Positions 32,894 through 41,510 of a stretch of DNA of 64,000 bases are shown here, one piece after another. Each line of letters begins with the position of its first letter. Positions within the stretch are counted from its first letter, which is position 1. The notes below the pieces were generated by a model. That model saw only the letters and a list, made by a program, of their open reading frames with translations. It was not told where the DNA came from and searched no databases. The stretch is from Telluribacter sp035998675 (GTDB lineage: Bacteria; Bacteroidota; Bacteroidia; Cytophagales; Spirosomataceae), in assembly GCF_035998675.1 (NCBI RefSeq), contig NZ_DASYHI010000014.1, positions 62,001 through 126,000 of the forward strand, written 5' to 3'. The position numbers and the translations under genes are program-made.

Positions 32894-34621
32894 ATGCTTC
32901 GTTCCCTAACTTGTTTTTTGCTGATTACGCTGTATTGCCTGTCTACAGGTACTTCCCACGCTACTAATCGTTTTCTGGTTGATACTGCTCAGGTAGCCAG
33001 GGGTGAAATGTTGTTTAGTACTTATTGTATGTCCTGTCATACCATGCAGGAAGACGGCATAGGACCTCGCCTGGGTGGCGTGACCAGCGTACGCTCTGAC
33101 CAGTCACTGCATGATTTTATCAAAAATCCGGAAAAAGTAATCAAGTCGGGAGAAGCGCGGTCGGTAAGCCTGTACAACCGGTACAAGACCATAATGCCGC
33201 CGTTTGATTTCCTGAAACCCGACGAAATAAATTCCATTCTGGCGTACATCAAAAATGAAACGCAGGTACACAAAATAGCGCCGCTGGAAATCCCGGCGGA
33301 AGCCGCCGGAATTGACGCTGCGTCCGCTGAAAAACTCATTGCCCCGATTAAGAAATCTGCCTTGCGTATTGAACTGGAATCTTTTGTCAAATTTCCGTTT
33401 TCCAGCGAAAAACCCCCGCATACCCGCATTGCCAGCATGCGGGCGCACCCCTCCGGCGACGGTACCCTCTACGTAAACGACCAGAACGGTCTAATTTACC
33501 GCATCCAACAGGCGCAACCTACGGTATTTCTGGACGTAAGAAATCAAATACAGGGCTTTATTAATACGCCTGGTTTGGCAACCGGTTTGGGTAGTTTTGC
33601 CTTTCATCCCGGGTACCTGACCAACGGCCTTATTTACATTACCCATACCGAAGCCTACTCGGGCCAGCCCGCCGATTTTGAATACGACAAATCCATAAAA
33701 GTAGCCATGCAGTGGGTACTTTCGGAATGGAAAATGGAGGATGTAAAAAGTCCGGTGTTCAAGGGACAACGCCGGGAAATGCTCCGGATCAACGTACCGG
33801 GACAGGTACATGGTGTGCAGGATATTAAGTTTGCACCCGGCCTGAAAAAAGGCGACGCTGACTACGGGAAACTGTACATTGGGATCGGCGACGGCGGCTC
33901 CACCATTGGGCGGCATCCCGAGCTGGCTCACACCCTCAACTCACCCCTGGGTACCATACTCCGTATAGACCCCACCGGCCGGAACAGCCGAAACGGGAAG
34001 TACGGTATCCCATCGGATAATCCATTTGTGAAAGAGCAGGAGGCGGGCGTATGGAAGGAAATATGGGCCTACGGTTTTCGTAATCCACACCGCCTGGCGT
34101 GGGCGGTTGATCACGGCCGTAAGCTGATTGCTACGGAGGTAGGGGAGGCCAACGTAGAGGAAGTTAACATTATAGAAAAAGGGGCCGACTACGGCTGGAA
34201 CGTCCGGGAGGGTACCCTGGGTATTTCAGCCAGTGACCTCAAAACGGTTTTTCAGGTTACCGAGGAGGAACCGGGCCGCTACCGGGCACCCTTTGCGCAG
34301 TACAGCCACGCCGAAGGTGCGGCAATCAGTGGCGGGTACGTTTATAAGGGCCCGCTGAAAGCCCTGAACGATAAGTTTCTGCTGGGCGATATTGTCAGCG
34401 GCAGGCTTTTGTACGTCAATTTTAATAAAAACCTCAGCGACTCTACCATCTACGAAATGGAAATCCGGGCCAGTGATGCTAAAACTGACCTGCGGCAGCT
34501 GACCCAAACCAAGCGGGTTGATATGCGCATTGAATACGACTACTTTACCCAACAGCTCTACATCATGACCAAGAACGACGGCATGATCCGCCGCGTTACG
34601 AAGGCGTATTTTGAGAAGTAG
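32894..34621 (+). CDS. cytochrome c fused to PQQ-dependent glucose/sorbosone dehydrogenase
   Basis: The 575-aa protein begins at ATG 32894; the TTG at 32873 is in frame but sits before the hydrophobic signal. A signal peptide (residues 1-22) is followed by a cytochrome c domain with CMSCH (Cys 45, Cys 48, His 49) and a Met ligand in TIMPPFDFL. Then comes a six-bladed beta-propeller of the sorbosone dehydrogenase family (RIASMRAHPSGDGTLYV, FAFHPGY, IGIGDGGSTIGRHPE, WAYGFRNPHRLAWAVD, GADYGWNVREG). The enzyme oxidises sugars in the periplasm and passes electrons to its own heme. PQQ would have to come from outside or from genes elsewhere. Confidence 0.88.
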   Translation: MLRSLTCFLLITLYCLSTGTSHATNRFLVDTAQVARGEMLFSTYCMSCHTMQEDGIGPRLGGVTSVRSDQSLHDFIKNPEKVIKSGEARSVSLYNRYKTIMPPFDFLKPDEINSILAYIKNETQVHKIAPLEIPAEAAGIDAASAEKLIAPIKKSALRIELESFVKFPFSSEKPPHTRIASMRAHPSGDGTLYVNDQNGLIYRIQQAQPTVFLDVRNQIQGFINTPGLATGLGSFAFHPGYLTNGLIYITHTEAYSGQPADFEYDKSIKVAMQWVLSEWKMEDVKSPVFKGQRREMLRINVPGQVHGVQDIKFAPGLKKGDADYGKLYIGIGDGGSTIGRHPELAHTLNSPLGTILRIDPTGRNSRNGKYGIPSDNPFVKEQEAGVWKEIWAYGFRNPHRLAWAVDHGRKLIATEVGEANVEEVNIIEKGADYGWNVREGTLGISASDLKTVFQVTEEEPGRYRAPFAQYSHAEGAAISGGYVYKGPLKALNDKFLLGDIVSGRLLYVNFNKNLSDSTIYEMEIRASDAKTDLRQLTQTKRVDMRIEYDYFTQQLYIMTKNDGMIRRVTKAYFEK

Positions 34622-34636
34622 TAAACGGGGCGTGCA

Positions 34637-35119
34637 TTACTGACCCCCAATTTTCAATTTGCCTCCATTCAGGAAGTGCAGCAGCGAAGGGTCGTGCAGT
34701 TGAATAGTCTTAGCTGTTCCTTCTGTATCAAGGGTGACGATATGAGAGCTTTGTATGACCACCTCATCACAAACCAGCGGGACCCGGCCGCAGCTCCAGG
34801 TACTGGTGCTTTCCCAGGCACCACTGGCAAGACTCTCACACCGGCCACCATTACTAACGGTGATGGTAAGCGGACTGCTGGCCGGGGAGGTACAGCCATT
34901 TGCCAAACAGGTGGCGGTATAAGTAGTAGTGCTGGAAGGGGTAACTATACTAGTTCCTCCCGTAGCCCCATGACTCCAGCTGATGGTACCCACGCAGCCA
35001 GTGGCGGTGAGGGTACTGCTACTACCCGTACAAAGGGAGGTAGCGCTGGCAGTAAGCGTAGGAGTCGTGACCTGATTAGTGACACTGATAGTAATGGAAT
35101 TGCTGCTACTGGTACAGCC
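34637..35119 (-). pseudogene. C-terminal remnant of a large repeat-containing surface adhesin
   Basis: The minus-strand frame is open for 161 codons but has no start; a stop codon (35120-35122) closes it upstream. The translation holds two Ig-like or PKD-type repeat units, recognisable by the phrases SITISV and GTISWSHGATGGTS, TTTYTATCLANGC and SPLTITV. A Trp/Cys module typical of the end of Cytophagales adhesins follows (TWSCGRVPLVCDEVVIQ). The upstream DNA does not continue the repeats. I read it as a 5'-truncated fragment of a giant secreted protein. The type IX secretion signal usually at such ends is not evident. Confidence 0.7.
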
Positions 35120-35211
35120 TTATTAAATCTCCATAATTTATGACCTAAATCAGCCTAAAATTTATCTAACGGTACTTTTATGGATTCTTATTAGACATAC
35201 CTAAGATCTTC

Positions 35212-35571
35212 TTAGGAATGCCCGGTAAGGAAGCGGTGCTGTTTGATCAGTGCCTTTACCACCTTCAGCTTGCGCCTCGATATCTCAATCCGGGTTTGGT
35301 CATGGAGGAGTATTTCGCCGGTGGGGTAGTAGTTTAACACATAATCCAGATTTATAGCATCACCACGATTAACACGTAGTAACGGCACGAAAGGGAGGAG
35401 ATTCTGCTCTACCAGTTTTAGGGTACGAGCCACCAGCAGGTCTCTTCCATCAGATTGGTAGATACGGGTGTAGTTGCGCTCGGCTTCCAGGCGGACAATC
35501 TTTTTGGGATTTAGTAAGGTGTGGGTACCTATGCAGGCAGATAGAGTTGTCTCTGATTGATGTGAACGCAT
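35212..35571 (-). CDS. stand-alone LytTR DNA-binding domain protein
   Basis: The 119-aa protein is essentially only a LytTR domain: IVRLEAERNYTRIYQSDGRDLLVARTL, then LLPFVPLLRVNRGDAINLDYV and the basic ISRRKLKVVKALI. There is no receiver domain, so it is not a classical response regulator. Start ATG at 35569-35571. It is divergent from the membrane protein gene at 35739 across 167 bases and may regulate it. LytTR proteins bind paired direct repeats; I did not find an obvious pair in that gap. Confidence 0.82.
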   Translation of the reverse strand: MRSHQSETTLSACIGTHTLLNPKKIVRLEAERNYTRIYQSDGRDLLVARTLKLVEQNLLPFVPLLRVNRGDAINLDYVLNYYPTGEILLHDQTRIEISRRKLKVVKALIKQHRFLTGHS

Positions 35572-35738
35572 GAGTAGGGTGTGTATGAGTGGGAACCGGG
35601 CATTTTTCTGGCGGGAAATTAGAGTTGATGAGCAATGAAGTGGATATCCGCAAATCTATTTTTATTTCTTCAGGATTTCTGTTTATTTCGTGTGATTCCC
35701 GAAATCACAGACCCTCACCATTAGCTATCTGTTTGAGT

Positions 35739-37160
35739 ATGAAAAAGTTTCTATTTGTAATTGCGCTTTTGTTCGTTGTGGGGAAGGAGGTTGCCTGCGC
35801 GGAGAAAGTGCCAATGGTGTGGCGCTGGGTAGACAAATATGATGAGACTTTTTATCGTATAAACTTTAAGACCCGTGCTTTTGAAAAGCAGGCCGGACAG
35901 GAGCGATGGGAGGAGTTGGGAAAGCTCAAGACCGTGAATTTTAATGAACTGGATCGATCACCTACCATTGAAGTTCCAAATGTAATTCCCCTAAATGAGC
36001 AACGCCGCGATTCGCTCTACATCCAGATACCCGGTACCGGTCAGGTATTTTTATTTACTACACAAAATGCTACACTCGAGCGGCTGGATCGTACCTACTA
36101 CCGGGGGTACAACTTCCGGGCCACGGTTTTTAAACGGAAGGGATTACTTTACTCGGTTGGTGGGTGTGGTTTCTGGACCCAGATCAACAGCATGACGGTA
36201 TACCTGCCAACAGCCCGGGAGTGGGAAATCATACTACCTAAGTCCGAGTCACCTCCTTACATCATCGGTGACCTGACCCAATACCTGCCTTCCCGCGATG
36301 TCATTATTTCGGGCATGAACTTTCTAAAGGATAGTTTTCATAAGGACTATACCGGTCAAATAGATCCCACCTACTGGGAGTACGAGTTTGAAACCAATAG
36401 CTGGAGCAGGAAAGGAACCATAAACCCTGCCTTGGTAGAAGAGTTCAATACCAATTTATCCAGTTTTGCCTCTCACCTGGTTGGGGATGATAAGCTACTT
36501 ATTGCCCGCCGGGATAAGGTGCCCTCCCTATTTATCTATTATGCTGATTTGACTACCAATAAGTTGTACCGCTATAATAGAGTATTCAAATCTGGAGATG
36601 CAGATTCCCTTATGGTGACTAAAAATAAGGTGTATATACCGGAAGGGTTTACCACTTATTTGGATCGAACTGTTATTCCGGTCACAATAGAAGATATCAT
36701 CAGGGATTCGGTACCAATGGGAGATTTTGTCCTTCCGGAAGGTGGGGCAGGTACCCGGTACCTGTACTGGGTAGTACCAGGGCTGGCTCTGGTGGCAGCT
36801 GCAGGATACTGGGTAGTAAGAAGGAAGCAGAAACGGACAACGGCACCTGTAGCGACGGCGGCTACTTCTCTTTCCGAATTGGATGAACTGGAAAACAAGG
36901 TATTGGAGGCAGTTTTGAAGGCCTATCCGGCTTCCTTAAGCGCGGAAGATTTGCATACGCTTCTCTCACTGGAGGGCAAAAGTATGGATAACCAGCGGAA
37001 GCTCAGAAATGAATTTTTAAATGCATTTAATGCCAAACTAAAGCTGCTCCTTCAGACGGAGGAAAGTATTGTACGGGTAGCTAGCGAGAAAGACCGCCGC
37101 ATCAATGAGTACGCCTTGAAGTCCGAGGCATGGGAAAAGCTGCAGGTAGTTAGCAGTTAA
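35739..37160 (+). CDS. single-pass membrane protein with cytoplasmic winged-helix-like tail
   Basis: The 473-aa protein starts at ATG 35739 with a signal peptide (MKKFLFVIALLFVVGKEVACA); the frame runs 50 codons further up but that part is not credible coding. The large N-terminal part (about 22-335) looks like extracytoplasmic beta strands, possibly a propeller. One helix follows (about 341-360, WVVPGLALVAAAGYWVV), then a basic stop-transfer and a helical cytoplasmic tail. The tail contains SELDELENKVLEAVLKAYPA, LSAEDLHTLLSLEGK and DNQRKLRNEFLNAFNAKLK, like a winged helix. It could signal outside conditions to DNA. I do not recognise the family. Confidence 0.7.
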   Translation: MKKFLFVIALLFVVGKEVACAEKVPMVWRWVDKYDETFYRINFKTRAFEKQAGQERWEELGKLKTVNFNELDRSPTIEVPNVIPLNEQRRDSLYIQIPGTGQVFLFTTQNATLERLDRTYYRGYNFRATVFKRKGLLYSVGGCGFWTQINSMTVYLPTAREWEIILPKSESPPYIIGDLTQYLPSRDVIISGMNFLKDSFHKDYTGQIDPTYWEYEFETNSWSRKGTINPALVEEFNTNLSSFASHLVGDDKLLIARRDKVPSLFIYYADLTTNKLYRYNRVFKSGDADSLMVTKNKVYIPEGFTTYLDRTVIPVTIEDIIRDSVPMGDFVLPEGGAGTRYLYWVVPGLALVAAAGYWVVRRKQKRTTAPVATAATSLSELDELENKVLEAVLKAYPASLSAEDLHTLLSLEGKSMDNQRKLRNEFLNAFNAKLKLLLQTEESIVRVASEKDRRINEYALKSEAWEKLQVVSS

Positions 37161-37274
37161 GAAATTAGCAGTAAATTTCCCAAGGTACTTGCCAAATTTT
37201 TGGATGAGAGGAAGTTTCCGTTTAACCCGCAATAAATATTGGTGTTGGGCAGCAGGTAAATAAGTCAAAAGAGA

Positions 37275-37282
37275 TATATTTA
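37275..37282 (+). promoter_or_regulatory. possible -7 element (TATATTTA) for the eight-gene operon
   Basis: It differs from TAnnTTTG only at the last base and lies 23 bases before the first ATG at 37306. The -33 box is weak. Confidence 0.35.
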
Positions 37283-37305
37283 CAACCGCTTTTTATTTAC
37301 TCGAA

Positions 37306-38547
37306 ATGCCCTTTTCCCTTCCTCAACGCCGCCTGATTTACCTGCTTACCGGAGTATTGGTTTTATCCCTCGTTTCATTTCGTACCGAATGGTTTTGGCA
37401 AATGGGAGGGATTGGGGTGTGGCTTTATGGTCTGGCCATTCCTGCGGGTTTAGTATTGGTCAGCTACTGTGTACTCGCCTGCCTGGGACAATGCGGCTTT
37501 GTAGGCGTCCTTTTGCTGGTATTCGCTGAGGTAGCCTTTGTAGGCCTGGGATTAGGGGTAATTTGGATGCAGCCCCGTCATCCGCCCGGGCTTCACTTTA
37601 TCAAGAATGTCTATACCGAGGTTCATAATACGACCCAATACGATACTAATCTGAGTCACTTTGATCCGGAGCTGGGGTACCTTTATAAAGCCAGTATCCG
37701 GTCCGGTTTTGGTAATTGGGAGTTTGGCCCTAATGAATTCCATACAAATACCCTGGGATTACGGGATGACGAGGCGTCGGCCAAAGATCCGGTGATTATT
37801 GCCCTGGGTGACTCGTTCACTACCGGATGGGGGGTAGAACAGCACGAAACCTATGCCCAGCGGCTGGAGGAATTAACAAAAGTAAAAGTACTGAATGGAG
37901 GCGTTTCCTCCTTTGGTACTGTCCGGGAAGCTTTACTTCTGAAAAAATTACCCCGCGACTCCTGCCGTCTGCTAATAGTTCAGTACTGCTATAATGACCT
38001 GGCAGAAAATAAAAAATGGGCCGATGCACTACTGGCCGGAAAGCAATACCAGCCGTCTTTTGATCAGGAAAACTTTTACCGGAGGCAACTTCAGAACGCG
38101 GCAGGGTACCAATATGTACCTTTTAAATATACCTTTGAAATTGGTAAAAAAGCGGCAAAGTTTTTATTTTTAAAACCCGGGGACCACGACCCTTTTGCCA
38201 GGCACGGAGCAAACAAGCCGCAGGATCATGTACAGTACTTCTTTCGGGGTATTAAGCTGATCCGGCAGTTTTATAGAGGTAATATTGTTGTGATAAGTAC
38301 CTCAAACAGCCTAAAAGCGGATACAGAATTTATCCAGACCGCGCAAAGCCATGCCGACAGCAGCTCGTTTCGTAATTTACATTTCCTAAACGTAGCCGGC
38401 ACCTTTAAAGACCAGGATAACTATGTAGTAGATGGACATAACACTGCCTCCGGACATTTAAGCATTGCCAGGCAATTGTTCACTTTTATACAAAAGCATA
38501 ATCTGTTAACTCAGCCGAATACCAAACCTTCTCTATCACTCCAATAG
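37306..38547 (+). CDS. polytopic SGNH/GDSL-family hydrolase or acyltransferase
   Basis: The 413-aa protein has three predicted membrane helices in the first 90 residues (about 9-25, 35-60 and 64-88) and then an extracytoplasmic SGNH domain. Its blocks are IIALGDSF (164-171), VSSFGTVREA, the Asn block QYCYNDLAE and the Asp-His block DGHNTASGH. It is the first gene of the operon that continues through pqqD-like, kinase, glycosyltransferase, nucleotidyltransferase and amj genes, with an 11-base gap to the next. It plausibly acylates the product of the operon at the outer face of the inner membrane. Confidence 0.82.
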   Translation: MPFSLPQRRLIYLLTGVLVLSLVSFRTEWFWQMGGIGVWLYGLAIPAGLVLVSYCVLACLGQCGFVGVLLLVFAEVAFVGLGLGVIWMQPRHPPGLHFIKNVYTEVHNTTQYDTNLSHFDPELGYLYKASIRSGFGNWEFGPNEFHTNTLGLRDDEASAKDPVIIALGDSFTTGWGVEQHETYAQRLEELTKVKVLNGGVSSFGTVREALLLKKLPRDSCRLLIVQYCYNDLAENKKWADALLAGKQYQPSFDQENFYRRQLQNAAGYQYVPFKYTFEIGKKAAKFLFLKPGDHDPFARHGANKPQDHVQYFFRGIKLIRQFYRGNIVVISTSNSLKADTEFIQTAQSHADSSSFRNLHFLNVAGTFKDQDNYVVDGHNTASGHLSIARQLFTFIQKHNLLTQPNTKPSLSLQ

Positions 38548-38558
38548 TACAACCATTT

Positions 38559-38984
38559 ATGTCAAGCCAAACCTATAAACTCGCCGGTGCTGGTGTTGCC
38601 AGTGAGCACTTTGAAGAAGAAGTAATCTTGATCAACCTACCCCGCGGCAACTATTATAGTCTTCGTTTTACCGGCTTTGAGCTTTGGAATCAACTCCTGA
38701 AAGGAGCGAATGTAACCCAGCTTGCTGTTTTTTTGTCCGGGCGTTATGGCCTGGATGAAGCCTCTGCCTTGCAGGATACCCAGCAGTTTATTGACCAGTT
38801 GCTGACCGAAGGATTGGTTGTACCTGCGGAGTCGGCTCCTGAAGCTGCCCCGGAAGAAACAGTACCAGCCGGAGTACCTTACTCTGTTCCCGCCCTGGAA
38901 GTATACTCCGACATGCAGGACCTTCTGTTGCTCGATCCCGTTCATGATGTTGATTCAGAGCAAGGCTGGCCCATCAAAAAATGA
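38559..38984 (+). CDS. PqqD-like (RRE) protein with fused peptide-like C-terminal tail
   Basis: The 141-aa protein has a PqqD-type winged helix in residues 1-90 (VILINLPRGNYYSLRFTGFELW, then LDEASALQDTQQFIDQLLTEGLV). This fold binds leader peptides in ribosomally made natural products. A Pro/Glu/Ala linker (about 92-107) leads to a conserved-looking tail, VPALEVYSDMQDLLLLDP followed by VHDVDSEQGWP, absent from ordinary 90-aa PqqD proteins. From memory, similar tails occur in related Bacteroidota clusters. The tail could be a substrate for the adjacent kinase. The gene overlaps the next by four bases. It is not evidence of PQQ synthesis. Confidence 0.82.
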   Translation: MSSQTYKLAGAGVASEHFEEEVILINLPRGNYYSLRFTGFELWNQLLKGANVTQLAVFLSGRYGLDEASALQDTQQFIDQLLTEGLVVPAESAPEAAPEETVPAGVPYSVPALEVYSDMQDLLLLDPVHDVDSEQGWPIKK

Positions 38985-40033
38985 GTTGTGAACAATTCAG
39001 CGATGAACTGTTTGCGGACTGTCGTTCGAGAAAATCCGTAAAGCGGTATTTTTCATTCGGGCCGCACCGGGTAACCCTTTGTTTTCAGGGGGCTGAGGGG
39101 TTGCGTACTTTTTTTACCAAAGCCATTGCTCATCTGGAACAGGAGGCAGGACCGGCGGCACTAACCGTTTGGGTACTGGATCGTGCTTCTTCCGGAATCA
39201 TGCTACCGCAACCGGCCTGGGACTGGAACCAAATGGACGGGTACGGTACCATCGCACCCTTTCCGACTGAACGGTACTACGCCAATTTTCAACAGGCTTC
39301 CAACACCTTTACGCTACTGGACCGGAACACCAGCCAGGCGGTAATCTGGATGAATGACGTTAATGCCCTGCCGGAGTGGGAGCGGAGCTTTCCGTTGCGG
39401 TCGGTGCTGTACGAATGGCTCCGGGAAAGTAGCAGTCTTTTCCTTCATGCAGGCGCTGTGGGTACGGACACGGGCGGCGTACTCCTGACCGGCCGGGGCG
39501 GCTCGGGCAAATCTACCTCCACACTGGCCTGTCTGGGAAGTGATTTGAAGTACATAGGCGATGATTTTGTGATGGTCAATACCGAATCACTGGATGCGTA
39601 CAGCCTGTACAACGTCGCCAAGCTGGAATGGGATCAGCTACTCCGCTTCCCGACGCTGGAACCACTGATATATAACACCTCCGCCCGGCCCCACGAGAAA
39701 GCCCAGCTATTTGTCTGGGACCATTATCCCGACAAAGTAAGCCAGAGCATTCCGCTGAAAGCTATTCTGCTGCCACGTTTTACCGGGCTAACGGACACGA
39801 CCATAGAGCCAGCCACCGGGGCGGAAGTACTGCGGGCGCTGGTGCCTTCTACGCTGGCGCTGCTGAAAGCTCCACCTGCCTATTTGACAAAGATCAGGAT
39901 GCTAATACAACAGCTACCCTGCTACTGGCTCCTGACCGGCACGGACCTGGGGCAGATACCGCAGACAATACAGAAATTATTGACGGAACTTCAAACGGTT
40001 GAAATTGTTGGAGAAGCACTACCCGCTTGTTAG
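38981..40033 (+). CDS. HprK-like serine kinase (HprK-related kinase)
   Basis: The 350-aa protein has an HPr-kinase-type C-terminal domain: LHAGAV (155-160), the P-loop GRGGSGKST (171-179) and the DD motif of YIGDDF (191-196), followed by AYSLYNVAKL. The N-terminal 140 residues form the family's own domain. True HprK regulates sugar uptake through HPr, but no ptsH is here. This version belongs to the group found beside PqqD proteins and PF14907-type nucleotidyltransferases, where relatives phosphorylate a Ser in a peptide. The gene is coupled to its neighbours: ATGA overlap upstream and a 35-base overlap downstream. The substrate is inferred. Confidence 0.85.
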   Translation: MSCEQFSDELFADCRSRKSVKRYFSFGPHRVTLCFQGAEGLRTFFTKAIAHLEQEAGPAALTVWVLDRASSGIMLPQPAWDWNQMDGYGTIAPFPTERYYANFQQASNTFTLLDRNTSQAVIWMNDVNALPEWERSFPLRSVLYEWLRESSSLFLHAGAVGTDTGGVLLTGRGGSGKSTSTLACLGSDLKYIGDDFVMVNTESLDAYSLYNVAKLEWDQLLRFPTLEPLIYNTSARPHEKAQLFVWDHYPDKVSQSIPLKAILLPRFTGLTDTTIEPATGAEVLRALVPSTLALLKAPPAYLTKIRMLIQQLPCYWLLTGTDLGQIPQTIQKLLTELQTVEIVGEALPAC

Positions 40034-40754
40034 CATTATTATTCCCTTATACAATGCCGGACGTTACCTGGAAGCGGCGCTTGAGAGTATTGTCCGGCAA
40101 ACGTATTCCAACTGGGAGCTAATTGTGGTTAACGATGGCGCTACGGACCAGCCGGAGCGGGTACTTGACCTGTTTCCGGTACATCAGTATATCTGTCAGC
40201 CTAACCAGGGACCGTCCAGTGCGCGAAACCGGGGCTTGGAAGTTGCCCGGGGCGAATTCATTGCTTTTCTGGATGCCGATGACCGCTGGCCCTACCAAAA
40301 GCTGGAAACCCAACTGCGGAGCTTTGAATTAGATACAACCCTACAGGCCGTAACCGGACTGGTGGAGTTCGTTTTTTCGGAAACCGATCCCCAGGCCCGA
40401 CGGTACCAGTTCAGGTACGAACAGAACCGCGCCATCCATGCGCATCTGGGGGCTGGCTTATTTCGGCGGTCGGCTTTTGAACAGGTCGGATATTTTAATG
40501 AATCCCTGCGCTTTAGTGAGGATATTGACTGGTTTAACCGGGCCAAAGAAGGTAACCTCCGCCTCAAAGTACTCGAAGAAGTAGGCCTGTACCTGACTAT
40601 TCATCAGAATAGCCTTACCTACGGAGCCACCATTGCCGACAATGGCACCTTTCAGGCCCTGAAACTCGCGCTGGATCGAAGACGAAGTCAACAGATCCAG
40701 CAGGTACCTCAACTGTCTGATTATATTGATAAAAAGTCAGAGCTTAACCAATAA
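39999..40754 (+). CDS. GT2 glycosyltransferase (first of three paralogs)
   Basis: The 251-aa protein is a GT-A, family-2 glycosyltransferase with PLVSIIIPLYNAGRYL at the N-terminus, VVNDGATD (43-50), GPSSARNRG, the acceptor/metal triad FLDADDRW (90-97) and the later DIDWFNRAKE. It ends with the motif LKLALDRRR shared by all three GT2 proteins of this operon. The start is TTG at 39999; in-frame TTG codons at 40005 and 40008 are alternatives. Overlap with the kinase gene is 35 bases. Probably adds a sugar to the operon's product. Confidence 0.88.
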   Translation: MKLLEKHYPLVSIIIPLYNAGRYLEAALESIVRQTYSNWELIVVNDGATDQPERVLDLFPVHQYICQPNQGPSSARNRGLEVARGEFIAFLDADDRWPYQKLETQLRSFELDTTLQAVTGLVEFVFSETDPQARRYQFRYEQNRAIHAHLGAGLFRRSAFEQVGYFNESLRFSEDIDWFNRAKEGNLRLKVLEEVGLYLTIHQNSLTYGATIADNGTFQALKLALDRRRSQQIQQVPQLSDYIDKKSELNQ

Positions 40755-40769
40755 AAACGCCCCTCCCTC

Positions 40770-41510
40770 ATGTACATGCCCACGAGTACTGCCACAATAA
40801 GTGTCATAATTCCCGCCTTTAATGGAAGCGCGTTCATTGAACGAGCCCTGGAAAGCATATTGAGGCAAAGCCATATCCCGACAGAAATCCTGGTGGTTGA
40901 TGACGGCTCCACCGACAATACCCCTGAAATAGTAGCCCGCTTTGGATCGAGAGTTCGATACCTGCTCAAAGCCAACGGTGGAGTAGCCTCGGCCCGAAAC
41001 GAGGGCATCCGGCAAACTTCGGGTGAATACATTGCTTTCCTGGACCAGGACGACTACTGGCCCGACGATATGCTGGAGAAAACACTGGCCCGGTTTGAGA
41101 AGGAGCCCCAGTGGCAGGTGGTGATGGGATTATCAAAAGTGGTATTTGAGGAAGGAGCCATTCGGGAGAGGTTTGCGGTAGGGGAAGAGCAATTGACCGC
41201 ACCATTTATTCTGGTAAGTTCAGCTTTATTCAGGCGGACGGCTTTTGAACTGGTGGGTTTATTCAATGAAGAACTACATGCGGCTAATGACTTGGACTGG
41301 TTCAATCGGATCCGTGAGGACAAAGTACCTCTGGTAGTATTGCCCACAATTTCACTCTACTATAGTCGGCATAGTACGAATGCTTCCAATGACACCGAAT
41401 GGCTGCGTATGGAAATGATGAAAGCCCTGAAATTTTCGCTGGACCGACGGCGGATCCGTCCTGAAGTAGAAGCCATACCAACCCTAAACTCGTATAGTGT
41501 AAAGCCATGA
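40770..41510 (+). CDS. GT2 glycosyltransferase (second paralog)
   Basis: The 246-aa protein repeats the architecture of the preceding gene: TISVIIPAFNGSAFI, VVDDGSTDNT (42-51), the triad with one substitution FLDQDDYW (90-97), and DLDWFNRIRE. It closes with LKFSLDRRR. The first acidic residue of the triad is followed by Gln instead of Ala, unlike the other two. Start ATG 40770, 15 bases after the previous gene. It overlaps the third paralog by four bases (ATGA). The three copies probably arose by duplication and then took on different sugars or positions. Confidence 0.88.
   Translation: MYMPTSTATISVIIPAFNGSAFIERALESILRQSHIPTEILVVDDGSTDNTPEIVARFGSRVRYLLKANGGVASARNEGIRQTSGEYIAFLDQDDYWPDDMLEKTLARFEKEPQWQVVMGLSKVVFEEGAIRERFAVGEEQLTAPFILVSSALFRRTAFELVGLFNEELHAANDLDWFNRIREDKVPLVVLPTISLYYSRHSTNASNDTEWLRMEMMKALKFSLDRRRIRPEVEAIPTLNSYSVKP

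Noticed and set aside
34676..35143. Plus-strand ORF of 155 codons
   Set aside because: It is low complexity (Gly, Ser, Thr, Arg) and is the reverse reading of the adhesin remnant, which has recognisable repeats on the minus strand.
38559..38984. PqqD-like gene as evidence for PQQ biosynthesis
   Set aside because: No pqqA, B, C or E is nearby, and the neighbours are HprK-like kinase and glycosyltransferase genes. The fold is shared by many leader-peptide-binding proteins.
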